Below are positions 26,494 to 36,092 of a stretch of 64,000 bases of DNA, piece by piece. Source of the stretch: Shinella sumterensis (GTDB lineage Bacteria > Pseudomonadota > Alphaproteobacteria > Rhizobiales > Rhizobiaceae); the NCBI RefSeq assembly GCF_004514425.2, contig NZ_MYFN02000001.1:558001-622000 (forward strand), in the 5' to 3' direction. The position numbers were made by a program, and so were the translations under genes. A model generated the notes under the pieces. It was not told the DNA's origin, made no database searches, and saw only the letters and a list, made by a program, of their open reading frames with translations. Each line of letters starts with the position of its first letter. Position 1 is the first letter of the stretch.

Positions 26494-27732
26494 ATGTTGA
26501 AATCGATGAAGAAGACCCTGTTGTACGCAGCGCTGGTCGCGGCCGTTTCGGCTCCGCACGCGTTCGCCGAAACCACGCTCAATGCTCTGTTCATGGCGCA
26601 GGCTGCCTATAGCGAGGCCGATGTGCGCGCCATGACGGATGCCTTCACGAAGGCGAACCCCGATATCAAGGTGAACCTCGAATTCGTTCCCTATGAGGGC
26701 CTGCACGACAAGACCGTGCTGGCACAGGGGTCCGGCAGCGGTTACGACGTCGTTCTGTTCGACGTGATCTGGCCGGCCGAATATGCCGCCAACAACGTTC
26801 TGGTCGATGTGACCGGCCGCGTTACCGATGACATGAAGAAGGGTGTGCTGCCGGGCGCCTGGACGACCGTCAACTATGATGGAAAATCCTACGGCATGCC
26901 GTGGATCCTCGACACCAAATACCTGTTCTACAACAAGGAAATCCTGGAGAAGGCCGGCATCAAGACGCCGCCGAAGACCTGGGCAGAGCTGTCCGATCAG
27001 GCGAAGATCATCAAGGACAAGGGCCTGCTGGCAACGCCCATTGCCTGGAGCTGGGCGCAGGCCGAGGCGGTGATCTGCGACTACACCACGCTGGTCAGCG
27101 CCTATGGCGGTGAATTCCTGAAGGACGGCAAGCCGGCCTTCGCTGAAGGCGGCGGTCTCGACGCGCTGAAATATATGGTCGAAAGCTACAAGTCCGGCCT
27201 CACCAATCCGAACTCCAAGGAGTTCCTGGAGGAGGACGTGCGCAACGTCTTCCAGAACGGCGAGGCGGCATTCGCGCTCAACTGGACCTACATGTACAAC
27301 ATGGCCAATAGCGGCAAGGACAGCAAGGTTGCCGGCAAGGTGGGCATCGTTCCCGCCCCCGGCGTCGAGGGCAAGAGCGAGGTTTCGGCCGTCAATGGCT
27401 CGATGGGCCTCGGCATCACCTCCACGAGCCAGCATCAGGAAGAAGCCTGGAAGTACATCGTGCACATGACGTCGCAGGAAACGCAGAACGCCTATGCGAA
27501 GCTGAGCCTGCCGATCTGGGCCTCTTCCTATGAGGATCCCGCCGTGACGGCTGGCCAGGAAGAGTTGATCGCTGCCGCCAAGCTCGGCCTTGCGGCCATG
27601 TATCCGCGGCCGACGACGCCGAAATACCAGGAGCTTTCCACGGCCCTGCAGCAGGGCATTCAGGAAGCGCTGCTCGATCAGGCGACGCCTGAAGACGCGC
27701 TGAAGTCCGCCGCGGAAAACAGCGGGCTCTGA
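26494..27732 (+). CDS. Sugar ABC transporter substrate-binding protein (extracellular family 1)
   Basis: 412 aa. Signal peptide MKKTLLYAALVAAVSAPHAFA with cleavage before ETTLN; GGAGG lies before ATG 26494. The mature protein has the MalE-like family-1 layout (ALFMAQAAYSEADVRAMTDAFTKANPDIKV is split over residues 31-60). Periplasmic binding protein for the two permeases downstream; divergent from the ROK regulator. An intercistronic hairpin follows. Confidence 0.88.
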   Translation: MLKSMKKTLLYAALVAAVSAPHAFAETTLNALFMAQAAYSEADVRAMTDAFTKANPDIKVNLEFVPYEGLHDKTVLAQGSGSGYDVVLFDVIWPAEYAANNVLVDVTGRVTDDMKKGVLPGAWTTVNYDGKSYGMPWILDTKYLFYNKEILEKAGIKTPPKTWAELSDQAKIIKDKGLLATPIAWSWAQAEAVICDYTTLVSAYGGEFLKDGKPAFAEGGGLDALKYMVESYKSGLTNPNSKEFLEEDVRNVFQNGEAAFALNWTYMYNMANSGKDSKVAGKVGIVPAPGVEGKSEVSAVNGSMGLGITSTSQHQEEAWKYIVHMTSQETQNAYAKLSLPIWASSYEDPAVTAGQEELIAAAKLGLAAMYPRPTTPKYQELSTALQQGIQEALLDQATPEDALKSAAENSGL

Positions 27733-27743
27733 TCTTGAGCGCT

Positions 27744-27767
27744 TGCGGGTGGCTTCGGCCACCCGCA
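27744..27767 (+). other. Intercistronic UUCG hairpin after the binding-protein gene
   Basis: A perfect 10-bp stem (27744-27753 with 27758-27767) closes a TTCG tetraloop, 11 bases after the binding-protein stop and 32 bases before the permease start. No T-run follows. This is the classic position for a hairpin that protects the 3' end of the binding-protein message. Confidence 0.6.
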
Positions 27768-27799
27768 CGATATTACCCGACAAGCGACGAAGAGACGTG

Positions 27800-28684
27800 A
27801 TGTCCAGCACCTGGATGACGACCCGGGCGTGGCTTCTCATGCTGCCCCTTCTGATCATCATGACCGCCGTCATCGGCTGGCCGATGATCGATACCGTCAG
27901 GCTTTCCTTCACCGACGCCAAGCTCGTCGGGACCGGCGGCGCCTTCGTCGGATTCGACAACTATGTGAAGATGTTGTCGAGCAGCAACTTCCAGCGTGCG
28001 CTCTTTGCCACGACATGGTTTGCCGTCATCTCCGTCACCGCGGAAATGGTGATCGGCGTTCTGGCCGCTCTTCTCCTGAGCCAGCAGTTCTACGGCCGCG
28101 CCGTGCTGCGCGCCCTGCTGATCCTGCCCTGGGCGTTGCCGACCGTGGTCAACGCAACTTTGTGGCGGCTGATCTACAATCCCGAATACGGCGCGCTGAA
28201 TTCCGCGCTCACGCAGATCGGATTGCTCGACAGCTATCGTTCATGGCTGGGCGAGCCGGGCACGGCCATGACCGCGCTCATCGTCGCGGACTGCTGGAAG
28301 AATTTTCCGCTCGTGGCGCTCATCGCACTTGCCGCGCTCCAGGCAGTGCCGCGCGATATCACGGCCGCATCGCTCGTCGATGGCGCAGGCCCCTTCGCGC
28401 GTTTCCGCTTCGTCATCCTGCCCTATCTCGCCGGCCCGTTGATGGTTGCGCTGGTGCTGCGCACCATCGAGGCGTTCAAGGTGTTCGACATTATCTGGGT
28501 GATGACGCGCGGCGGTCCGGCCAATTCGACGCGGACCTTGTCGATCCTCGTCTACCAGGAGGCGTTCTCCTTCCAGCGCGCGGGCTCCGGGGCGTCGCTT
28601 GCCCTGGTCGTCACGCTCATCGTGACGGTGCTTGCCGTCGGCTACGGCATGCTGGTGCGCCGCACGGCGGGGAGTGCCACCTGA
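27800..28684 (+). CDS. Sugar ABC transporter permease (MalF type)
   Basis: 294 aa from ATG 27800, six membrane segments. It starts RAWLLMLPLLIIMTAVIGWPM and has the EAA loop AASLVDGAGPFARFRFVILPYL near residue 195. Earlier in-frame starts fall in the hairpin. The stop shares one base with the next permease start. Confidence 0.88.
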   Translation: MSSTWMTTRAWLLMLPLLIIMTAVIGWPMIDTVRLSFTDAKLVGTGGAFVGFDNYVKMLSSSNFQRALFATTWFAVISVTAEMVIGVLAALLLSQQFYGRAVLRALLILPWALPTVVNATLWRLIYNPEYGALNSALTQIGLLDSYRSWLGEPGTAMTALIVADCWKNFPLVALIALAALQAVPRDITAASLVDGAGPFARFRFVILPYLAGPLMVALVLRTIEAFKVFDIIWVMTRGGPANSTRTLSILVYQEAFSFQRAGSGASLALVVTLIVTVLAVGYGMLVRRTAGSAT

Positions 28685-29529
28685 TGGAACGCCGCAGCCT
28701 TCTCGCTTCCATCCTCATTCATACCGCGGCGCTGCTTCTCACCGTCGTCATCGTCGCGCCGGTCTTCTGGCTCTTCGTGATGAGCATCTCGCCGGCCGCC
28801 GATCTCGTTGCCCGACCGCTGAATTGGTGGCCGAGCGCGATGGATTTCTCGCGCTACGCGACATTGCTTTCGAGCATACCCAACAGTGCGGGCGCCAACT
28901 TCGTTGCTTCGCTGGTCAACAGCGTCCTCGTTGCCGGCATGGCGACGCTTGCTGCCATTGCGCTTGCGGTGCCGGCCGGGTGGGCCGTCTCGCGCACCCC
29001 CGCCATCAGCTGGTCCCTGTCGCTCGTGATCGCCACCTACATGCTGCCGCCGGTCGCGCTTGCCGTGCCGCTCTATATGGCGCTCGCGTCCTTCGGACTG
29101 CTCAACTCCGTCTTCGGGCTGGCATTGGTCTATCTGACCATTCTGGCACCCTTCACGACGTGGCTCATGAAGTCCGGCTTCGACGGTATTCCGCGTGAGA
29201 TAGAGCAGGCGGCGATGATGGATGGCGCGAGCCTGTTTGCGACCCTGCGCATCATTACCCTGCCGCTCGCCATGCCCATCGTCGCGACCTCGGCGCTCTT
29301 CGCCTTCCTGCTGGCCTGGGACGAGTTCTTTTATGCGCTGCTGTTCACTTCGGATCAGCGCGCCCGAACCCTCACGGTTGCGATCGCCGAACTCGCGGGC
29401 GGCAGGGTTTCCGATTACGGGCTGATCGCGACGGCTGGCGTGCTTGCCGCGCTGCCGCCGGTACTGGTCGGCCTCATCATGCAACGGGCCCTGATTTCGG
29501 GCCTCACCAGCGGCGGTGTGAAAGGATGA
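28684..29529 (+). CDS. Sugar ABC transporter permease (MalG type)
   Basis: 281 aa, six membrane segments, with the EAA loop EQAAMMDGASLFATLRIITLPLAMP near residue 180 (shown in part). ATG 28684 overlaps the previous stop (TGATG). Second channel subunit of the family-1 sugar importer. Confidence 0.88.
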   Translation: MERRSLLASILIHTAALLLTVVIVAPVFWLFVMSISPAADLVARPLNWWPSAMDFSRYATLLSSIPNSAGANFVASLVNSVLVAGMATLAAIALAVPAGWAVSRTPAISWSLSLVIATYMLPPVALAVPLYMALASFGLLNSVFGLALVYLTILAPFTTWLMKSGFDGIPREIEQAAMMDGASLFATLRIITLPLAMPIVATSALFAFLLAWDEFFYALLFTSDQRARTLTVAIAELAGGRVSDYGLIATAGVLAALPPVLVGLIMQRALISGLTSGGVKG

Positions 29530-29531
29530 CC

Positions 29532-30548
29532 ATGACCGAGACGACAAACCGGCCGGAGGGGCTTCAGGCAATCGATCGCGAGATGGCACGCCAGCATGCC
29601 GATGCCATCGCATCCTTCCGCAGCAGCGCCGAGGTGGCCGGAAAGGCCGCTGCCAGCCTGAAGCGGACCGGCAAGCTTCTGCTGCTCGGCATGGGCGGTT
29701 CGCACGCCGTCGGACGGGCCGTCGAGCCGCTCTACCGCGCCCTTGGCATCGATGCCATCGCCGTGCCCCTGTCGGAACAGCTTTTCGCACCGCTTTCCCT
29801 GGAGGGGCGGACGGTCTTCATCACCTCGCAGTCCGGCGAAAGCGCGGAAGTGTTGCGCTGGTTTGCGGAGACGGGCGGCAATGCCGATACCTTCGGCCTT
29901 ACGCTCGAGAGCGGCTCCTTCCTCGGCCGCAGTGCTCCCTGCCTCGTGGGTGCGGGGGGCACCGAGCAGGCTTTCGCCGCGACGCGCAGCCTCACCATCA
30001 GTTTTGCGTTGCATCTGGCCATTTTCGCAGCACTGGGCGAGGACATGTCAACGGCGCTCGCAGCCCTGGAGACGCCCCTGGCGCCGTCGATCGACGAGGC
30101 TGTCGCCACCCTTTCGGACGTGCAATCGGTCGTGACGTCCGGGCGCCGATTGCAGGGCATGGCCGAAGCCATCGCGCTTGGCTTTGCGGAACTCTCCCGG
30201 ATACCAAGCTTCTCGCTGGAGGGCGGGCAGTTGCGCCACGGGCCGATGGAAATGCTTTCTCCCCAGATGGGCGTCATCCTCTTTCGCGGTGACGACGAGA
30301 CCGCCGATCTGGTGACCGCGATGGCGGTTTCCGTTGCCGGTACCGGCGCCAAACTCGTGATGTTCGACTGCTCCGGCCGGCCTCCGGTTGCGGGCGCCTC
30401 GACGATCGCCTTTCCGGCATCGAACGGCCTTGCCGCGATCTTCGCGATGTTGCCGACGGCGCAGCGCCTGATGATCGCGTTCGCCGAAGCACGCGTTCCC
30501 GACGCGGGAACGCCGGTGCGGTCGACCAAGATTACCCGGAGCGAATGA
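29532..30548 (+). CDS. SIS domain sugar-phosphate isomerase/deglycase (FrlB/GlmS-isomerase-like)
   Basis: 338 aa from ATG 29532, chosen because AAAGG lies 6 bases upstream; ATG 29526 overlaps the ribosome site. Two SIS domains can be seen: LLLGMGGSHAVGRAVEPLYR and FITSQSGESAEVLRWF in the first, and LEGGQLRHGPMEML in the second, the last being the usual catalytic Glu/His segment. Gene order with a binding protein, two permeases, a PfkB kinase and an ATPase mirrors the fructosamine (frl) operon of Bacillus, where the SIS protein splits a phosphorylated Amadori compound. That substrate is inferred; an amino-sugar isomerase is the alternative. Confidence 0.78.
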   Translation: MTETTNRPEGLQAIDREMARQHADAIASFRSSAEVAGKAAASLKRTGKLLLLGMGGSHAVGRAVEPLYRALGIDAIAVPLSEQLFAPLSLEGRTVFITSQSGESAEVLRWFAETGGNADTFGLTLESGSFLGRSAPCLVGAGGTEQAFAATRSLTISFALHLAIFAALGEDMSTALAALETPLAPSIDEAVATLSDVQSVVTSGRRLQGMAEAIALGFAELSRIPSFSLEGGQLRHGPMEMLSPQMGVILFRGDDETADLVTAMAVSVAGTGAKLVMFDCSGRPPVAGASTIAFPASNGLAAIFAMLPTAQRLMIAFAEARVPDAGTPVRSTKITRSE

Positions 30549-31472
30549 GTGAGACCGCTCGCCGTCATCGGAAACGTCAATGTCGACCTCATCATGGGAC
30601 CGGCCGCGCCCTGGCCGCAGCCGGGAACCGAAATTATCGTCGATCACGACGAACTGCGGGTCGGCGGGTCGGCGGGCAATACGGCGCTGGCGTGGATGGC
30701 GCTCGGCACACCCTTCGAGATCGCCGCGAGCATCGGCCGGGATCAGTTCGGCACATGGCTTGCCGCAAGCTTCGGCGACCACGCACGACATTGGCCCGTG
30801 CACGGCGAAAGCACTACGCTGTCCGTCGGCATCACCCATCCGGATGGCGAACGAACCTTCTTCACGACGCGTGGCCATCTGCCGCTGTTCAGCCTGGAGG
30901 ATGTCTTCGCGGTGCTCGACGGCGAACGCCTTCGCGGCGGTATTGCCCTTCTTTGCGGCTCCTTCCTCACCGACAAGCTGGTGGAGGACTATTTCGCCCT
31001 GTTCGATTGGGCGGATCGCCATCACATCTGCGTCGCACTCGATACGGGTTGGCCGCTGGAGGGATGGACCGACGGCAACAGGCGTGCCGCCGCGTCGTGG
31101 CTGTCACGTTGCCGGATCGCGCTGCTCAACGAAGTGGAAACGACGAACCTCGCCGGCGTTTCCGATCCCGTCGAGGCCGGTCGTATCCTGCAGCAGGGAA
31201 TGCCGGCCGATAGTCTCGTGGTTGTGAAGTGCGGGCCAAAGGGGGCGATTGCCATCGAAGGCAATGGTGCCGTGACCCATGTGGACGCGCCGCGGGTCGC
31301 CGTGGTCGATACGATCGGCGCCGGCGATGTGTTCAATGCGGCCTTTCTTGCGGCCTATGCGGACGGCAAGGGCGTGAAGGCGAGCCTTGAAGCAGGAACA
31401 GGCGTTGCCTCGCGCGCCATTTCGACCCATCCGCGACGTTACGAAGCCACCCAGCAGAAAGCCCTGGCATGA
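30549..31472 (+). CDS. PfkB family carbohydrate kinase (FrlD-like position)
   Basis: 307 aa from GTG 30549 with GGAG upstream, directly after the SIS gene stop. The PfkB family is shown by AVIGNVNVDLIMG at the N-terminus, RVGGSAGNTALAW near residue 38 and DTIGAGDVFNAAFL near the C-terminus with the catalytic Asp. It phosphorylates a sugar or sugar conjugate with ATP. Next to a SIS protein this fits the kinase-then-deglycase logic of fructoselysine use. Confidence 0.82.
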   Translation: MRPLAVIGNVNVDLIMGPAAPWPQPGTEIIVDHDELRVGGSAGNTALAWMALGTPFEIAASIGRDQFGTWLAASFGDHARHWPVHGESTTLSVGITHPDGERTFFTTRGHLPLFSLEDVFAVLDGERLRGGIALLCGSFLTDKLVEDYFALFDWADRHHICVALDTGWPLEGWTDGNRRAAASWLSRCRIALLNEVETTNLAGVSDPVEAGRILQQGMPADSLVVVKCGPKGAIAIEGNGAVTHVDAPRVAVVDTIGAGDVFNAAFLAAYADGKGVKASLEAGTGVASRAISTHPRRYEATQQKALA

Positions 31473-32533
31473 GCACCCTGACCATCGATGCAATCCGCAA
31501 GAGCTACGGTCCGGTCGAGACGCTGAAGGGCATCGACATCGCCCTGCAAAGCGGCGAATTCCTTGTTCTGCTCGGCGCTTCCGGTTGCGGCAAGTCCACC
31601 CTGCTCAACATCATCGCAGGCCTCGGCGAACCGACCAGCGGCGACGTGCGTATCGATGAGCGCTCGATCATCGGCGTGCATCCGAAGGACCGGGACATCG
31701 CCATGGTCTTCCAGTCCTACGCGCTCTATCCCAATCTCACCGTGCATCGAAACATCGGCTTCGGGCTGGAAATGCGCAAGGTAGAAAAGGCCGAGCGGGA
31801 CAGAGCGGTGCTGGAGACGGCACGCCTGTTGCAGATCGAAAACCTGCTGGATCGCAAGCCGGCCCAGCTTTCAGGCGGCCAGCGCCAGCGGGTCGCCATC
31901 GGCCGCGCGCTGGTGCGCAATCCGAAGGTCTTCCTGTTCGACGAACCGCTGTCCAACCTCGACGCGAAGCTTCGCCTGGAAATGCGCACCGAGCTGAAGC
32001 GCCTGCACCAGCTGACCAAGACGACGGTCGTCTATGTGACGCATGACCAGATCGAGGCAATGACGCTTGCGACGCGCATCGCTGTCATGCGTAACGGACG
32101 CATCGAGCAACTCGACACACCTGAAAACATCTATAATCGTCCGGCGACGCTCTATGTCGCGACCTTTGTCGGCGCGCTGCCCATGAACCTGCTTGCCGGA
32201 ACGATGGGAGACAGTGGCGTGACGATCGACGGGACGACGGCGACGGTAGCCGTTGCGGGGCTGGAAGCCATTGCGCCGGGCCGTCGCGTCACACTCGGCA
32301 TCCGCCCGGAAGCGATCGGCAAATCGCGCGAGCCCTTGTTCCGCGACGCGCGCTGCGAGGTTGCCGAGCTGACCGGACCGGAGCTCGTCGTCACCGCGCG
32401 GATCGGCGATCAGCGTGTCGTGGCGGCCATGCCGGCGGACGCGGGCATAAAGGCCGGGGATGAGATCACCATCAATGCCGATGCCACGGCCTTTCATGTC
32501 TTCGACGCCGAAACCGAGCAGCGTCTCAACTGA
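31469..32533 (+). CDS. Sugar ABC transporter ATP-binding protein (UgpC/MsmK/MalK type)
   Basis: 354 aa. Walker [10 protein letters not shown], signature [15 protein letters not shown], Walker [12 protein letters not shown], switch YVTHDQIEA and a C-terminal TOBE domain (about 235-350) are present. The ATG overlaps the kinase stop by 4 bases. It powers the importer at the start of the same operon. The 15 bases to the convergent oxidase gene contain no terminator. Confidence 0.9.
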   Translation: MSTLTIDAIRKSYGPVETLKGIDIALQSGEFLVLLGASGCGKSTLLNIIAGLGEPTSGDVRIDERSIIGVHPKDRDIAMVFQSYALYPNLTVHRNIGFGLEMRKVEKAERDRAVLETARLLQIENLLDRKPAQLSGGQRQRVAIGRALVRNPKVFLFDEPLSNLDAKLRLEMRTELKRLHQLTKTTVVYVTHDQIEAMTLATRIAVMRNGRIEQLDTPENIYNRPATLYVATFVGALPMNLLAGTMGDSGVTIDGTTATVAVAGLEAIAPGRRVTLGIRPEAIGKSREPLFRDARCEVAELTGPELVVTARIGDQRVVAAMPADAGIKAGDEITINADATAFHVFDAETEQRLN

Positions 32534-32548
32534 CCGTTTTCTGTCACC

Positions 32549-32866
32549 TCACGCGCAGAGCCGCAGCCAAATCACGCCGGTAAAACACAGGGCGGCGAGG
32601 ATTGCCGCGCTGTTTGCCAGGACACCGATCCTCGCCAACGAAGACGTCGAGCCATGCCGGTTTGCCTTCACGGTGACCCAGATCAGCACAAGGACGATTG
32701 CCACCGTCGTGATGATCAGCAACAGGCGCAGCGCAGAGATCGGGCCGAGCAGATGCCCGTCCCACCCGGCCCGGCACCCTGTCGCCTGGAGGACATAAAG
32801 AAGCAAGAACCCGCCCGCCCAGCCGATCCAGCCGATGAGAATGCCAAACACCGCGCGTCCGCTCAT
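32549..32866 (-). CDS. Small membrane protein at the end of the cytochrome oxidase operon
   Basis: 105 aa with three predicted membrane segments (FGILIGWIGWAGGFLLLYVL, LRLLLIITTVAIVLVLIWV, ANSAAILAALCFTGVIWL). Its ATG overlaps the stop of the subunit I+III gene, so it is co-translated and may be an accessory oxidase subunit. No family recognised. Confidence 0.65.
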   Translation of the reverse strand: MSGRAVFGILIGWIGWAGGFLLLYVLQATGCRAGWDGHLLGPISALRLLLIITTVAIVLVLIWVTVKANRHGSTSSLARIGVLANSAAILAALCFTGVIWLRLCA

Positions 32867-35364
32867 GGGCCTGTCCCTCCGGCGAGGAGGTTGATGACGA
32901 ACGGGAATGCCAGGGCGATCAAGCCCGTGGTGAGCGTGAACAGGTGCCATTGGCGGCCAAGACGCAAATCGAGGTCCCTGCGGGCGGAGACATATCCGCG
33001 TCTGACACGCCACAGACAGAACAGCGACAGGATGAGGCCGATGAAGACATGCAGGACCGCATAGGCCTTGACGGCAAAGATGCTGGCCACCGCCGCGTGC
33101 CGTGTCGCCTCGGCGTGGATCTCGATGAGGACATAGCCGAGAGCCAGGAGCGCGACGGCATAGGCGACCGCGACGATGCAGAGATTTCCTACGGTTCGGC
33201 TCGTGAAGGTTCCACGCCCCAAGCCTGCGGCCACGATGAGGGCGACCGCCGAAATCACCGATGTCGTGGCATCTATGGGGATAACGCTTTCGGGCGGCCA
33301 GTTCGGGGCCGACAGCCAGAGAAACAGCGAGCCGAACAACAACGACGCGAAGAGCGTGGCGTCAGCGGTAAGGGTGAAGACCATTGCCCAATAGGATGGA
33401 GGCCGCGCTGTCTGGTAGTGATGCGGGAGGTCGGTGCCGTGGCCGACAGCGAGAGCGGCAAGATCCGATTTCAGGCCGCAATCGCGGGTCCAGAGCAGGA
33501 ACAGCGCCGTGACGATCAGGAGTGCGAGGGGCGCGAGCCAGTAGAGCTTCACGAGGAGAAGCGCAAAGAAGCTGCCGGTCGCGATCGCCGTCAGCAAGGG
33601 CAGACAGGTTCTCTTTGGCAGGACGACGACCTGTTCGGGCTTTCCCGTCACCATGTCGACGCCGATAATCTCCATCCAGCCGTGCCGCGTCGCGCCAAGA
33701 TATCCTTGTCCCGAAGCCAGCACCGGCCCGAGCCTGTCCGGATCGAGCTGGTCGGCGCGGGCCGAGATTTCGGGAAGCGACGCGAAGGCATAGGCGGGCG
33801 GCGGTGTCGGCATGGCCCATTCCAGCGTGCCGGCCTGCCACGGATTGCGGCGGAAGGGCTTTCCGAAAACGGCGAGCAGCAGCAGGTCCAGTGCGACGAG
33901 GGCAAAGCCCGTCGTCATGATGAAGCCGCCCATCGAGGAGACGAAATTGAGCGTTTCCCAGCCTGCCTCCGGCGGATAGATCGAGATGCGCCGCGGCATG
34001 CCGCGCAGTCCCGTCAGGTGCATGGCGAAAAAGGTCAGGTTGAAGCCGATGAAGATCATCCAGAAGGCGGCGTGCGAAAGATGCTGCACGGCCTGCCGGC
34101 CGAAGATGTGCGGCAGCCAGTAATAGGCGGCGGCAAGCATGGGAAAGACGAAGCCGCCGACCAGCACGTAATGCAGATGTGCGACGACGAAATGCGTATC
34201 ATGCGCCTGCCAGTCGAAGGGCACCATGGCAAGCATGACGCCAGTCAGCCCACCCAGGACGAAGACGAACATGAAGCCGAATATGTGAAGCATGGGCACC
34301 GACATGCGCGGCTTTCCGTGAGCGAGCGTGGCAAGCCAGGCGAAGATCTGAACGCCGGTCGGAACCGCCGCCAGCCCGCTGGCGGCCGAGAAGAAGGAAA
34401 GCGCGACATGGGGAATGCCGACCGTGTACATGTGGTGGACCCAAAGTCCGAAGGAGAGGAATGCGAGGGCGATGACCGCCGCCACGACGATTTCGTAACC
34501 TTCGAGCGGGCGACGCGCGAGCGTCGGAATGATCGTCGAGAGCGCGCCGGCCGCCGGCAAGAAGATGATATAGACTTCGGGATGGCCGAACAGCCAGAAA
34601 AGGTGTTGCCACAGCAGCGGATCGCCACCGCGGGTCGGATCGAAGAAGGGCAGGCCGAAGGCTCGCTCTGCCTCCAGCAGGATCGACCCCAGAATGAGCG
34701 GCGGAAAGCCGATCAGCATCATGCCGGCCACGATGAGCATGTACCAGGCGAAGATCGGCATCCGCGTGAGCGACATGCCGGGCGCGCGAAGCTTCAGCAC
34801 CGACACGAGGATCTCGACTGCGGCGGACAGCGCCGAGATTTCGACGAAGGTAATGCCGAGCAGCCAGACATCGGCATTGACGCCGGGCGAATAGGTCGAT
34901 GACGATAGCGGCGTGTACATGAACCAGCCGCCATCGGGCGCGACGCCCGCAACGAGCGCACCGACGAGAAACGTGCCGCCGAAAAGGTAGCACCAGTAGC
35001 CGTAGGCCGACATGCGCGGGAACGCGAGGTCGCGGCTGCCCAGCATCTTCGGCAGCAGATACATCGCCAACCCCTCGAAGAAGGGAATGGCGAAGAGGAA
35101 CATCATCACCACGCCATGCATGGTGAAGACCTGCGCGTAGCTGGCTGCGTCGAGAAACGCGCTCTGCGTCGTGGCGAGTTGCGTGCGGATCAACATGGCC
35201 AGGATGCCGCCGATGGCAAAGAAGACCAGGGCCGTCATCATGAAGCGCTTGCCGATGATGGTATGGTTGACCGCCTGGAGGCGGCCCCATCCCGGCGGCG
35301 TGCCCCAGATGGCCGTCAATTCACGATGGAGGCGCAGCGCCGATTTGCGGGGGGATTGCGTCAT
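32863..35364 (-). CDS. Cytochrome c oxidase, fused subunits I and III
   Basis: 833 aa. Residues about 1-550 are subunit I with all haem and copper ligands visible: FTMHGVVMMF (low-spin haem His), LFGHPEVYI (CuB His cross-linked to Tyr), WVHHMYTVG (CuB His pair) and FVVAHLHYVL (haem His pair). Residues about 640-833 form a subunit III-like helical bundle beginning YWAMVFTLTADATLFASLLFG. A fused I+III polypeptide is known from caa3-type and some proteobacterial alternative oxidases. ATG 35364 overlaps the subunit II stop. Terminal reduction of O2 at the inner membrane with proton pumping. Confidence 0.92.
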   Translation of the reverse strand: MTQSPRKSALRLHRELTAIWGTPPGWGRLQAVNHTIIGKRFMMTALVFFAIGGILAMLIRTQLATTQSAFLDAASYAQVFTMHGVVMMFLFAIPFFEGLAMYLLPKMLGSRDLAFPRMSAYGYWCYLFGGTFLVGALVAGVAPDGGWFMYTPLSSSTYSPGVNADVWLLGITFVEISALSAAVEILVSVLKLRAPGMSLTRMPIFAWYMLIVAGMMLIGFPPLILGSILLEAERAFGLPFFDPTRGGDPLLWQHLFWLFGHPEVYIIFLPAAGALSTIIPTLARRPLEGYEIVVAAVIALAFLSFGLWVHHMYTVGIPHVALSFFSAASGLAAVPTGVQIFAWLATLAHGKPRMSVPMLHIFGFMFVFVLGGLTGVMLAMVPFDWQAHDTHFVVAHLHYVLVGGFVFPMLAAAYYWLPHIFGRQAVQHLSHAAFWMIFIGFNLTFFAMHLTGLRGMPRRISIYPPEAGWETLNFVSSMGGFIMTTGFALVALDLLLLAVFGKPFRRNPWQAGTLEWAMPTPPPAYAFASLPEISARADQLDPDRLGPVLASGQGYLGATRHGWMEIIGVDMVTGKPEQVVVLPKRTCLPLLTAIATGSFFALLLVKLYWLAPLALLIVTALFLLWTRDCGLKSDLAALAVGHGTDLPHHYQTARPPSYWAMVFTLTADATLFASLLFGSLFLWLSAPNWPPESVIPIDATTSVISAVALIVAAGLGRGTFTSRTVGNLCIVAVAYAVALLALGYVLIEIHAEATRHAAVASIFAVKAYAVLHVFIGLILSLFCLWRVRRGYVSARRDLDLRLGRQWHLFTLTTGLIALAFPFVINLLAGGTGP

Positions 35365-36071
35365 CGGGCTGGCTCCTGCGCTTCGGGCAGACCGGCCAGA
35401 ACGGCCGCGAAGTCCTCGGGTGCATGCGCATGCACTTCGAACACCATCCCGTCGTGACCGGTTCCGCAATATTCCGAACAGATGCCGCCATAGATGCCGG
35501 GACGGTCCGCGAGGATGCGCACCGTGGCGGCGTGACCCGGGATCGCGTCGATCTTGCCCCCAAGCCGCGGCACCCAGAAGCTGTGGATCACGTCATCGCT
35601 GGTCGCCGTCACCACGACCGTCCTGCCCGTCGGAATGTGAAGGATGGCTTCGCTCGTCCGCACACCCTCGGCATAGCGGAAGTCCCAGCGCCACCTGCTG
35701 CCGCGCGCCTCCACCTCGAACGGTGCGCCGCCGATCCCCAGGTTGAGGATATACTCCCCACGCATCAGTCCGTGGCCGATCAGAGCGATCAGTGTGACGA
35801 GCGGAAAGGCGATCCCTCCCATCCAGATCCAGCGGGAAGGCGATACCCGCCGTCCGCTCCCCGGCCGGAAAATGACAAGCAGGAAAAGCCCGAGGACAAG
35901 CAGGAAGATCGCCGCCGCGCCAGCCAGCATCAGCCACCAGAGGTTCGCGATGGCGCCGGCAAAGGGGCCGGCCGGATCGAGCGCGGAAAGATCGCCCGTG
36001 CAGCCGGCGAGCATGAGGGGGAACGAAAAGGCAAGGACGGTACGGAACCCGATTGCTTGTCGTACGGTTAT
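35361..36071 (-). CDS. Cytochrome c oxidase subunit II (CuA, lipoprotein), start codon unresolved
   Basis: About 217-237 aa. A lipoprotein signal (FRTVLAFSFPLMLAGC) is followed by two membrane segments (LWWLMLAGAAAIFLLVLGLF and FPLVTLIALIGHGLM). The CuA domain has VIHSFWVPRLGGK and CSEYCGTGHDGM, giving both Cys, both His and Met ligands. No haem c motif. There is no in-frame ATG, GTG or TTG between about 36,180 and the lipobox Met at 36014. A start at 36014 would delete the signal core, and further upstream starts run into the divergent gene. I place the start near the ATA at 36071; a non-standard start or a sequence error is likely. Confidence 0.85.
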   Translation of the reverse strand: MTVRQAIGFRTVLAFSFPLMLAGCTGDLSALDPAGPFAGAIANLWWLMLAGAAAIFLLVLGLFLLVIFRPGSGRRVSPSRWIWMGGIAFPLVTLIALIGHGLMRGEYILNLGIGGAPFEVEARGSRWRWDFRYAEGVRTSEAILHIPTGRTVVVTATSDDVIHSFWVPRLGGKIDAIPGHAATVRILADRPGIYGGICSEYCGTGHDGMVFEVHAHAPEDFAAVLAGLPEAQEPAR

Positions 36072-36092
36072 CGGCGGGAAGGGAGAATGCGC

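Noticed and set aside
32944-34902. 650-codon plus-strand frame opposite the oxidase gene
   Set aside because: Composition is dominated by Arg, Glu and Asp repeats as expected for the complement of a membrane-protein gene; no start signal.
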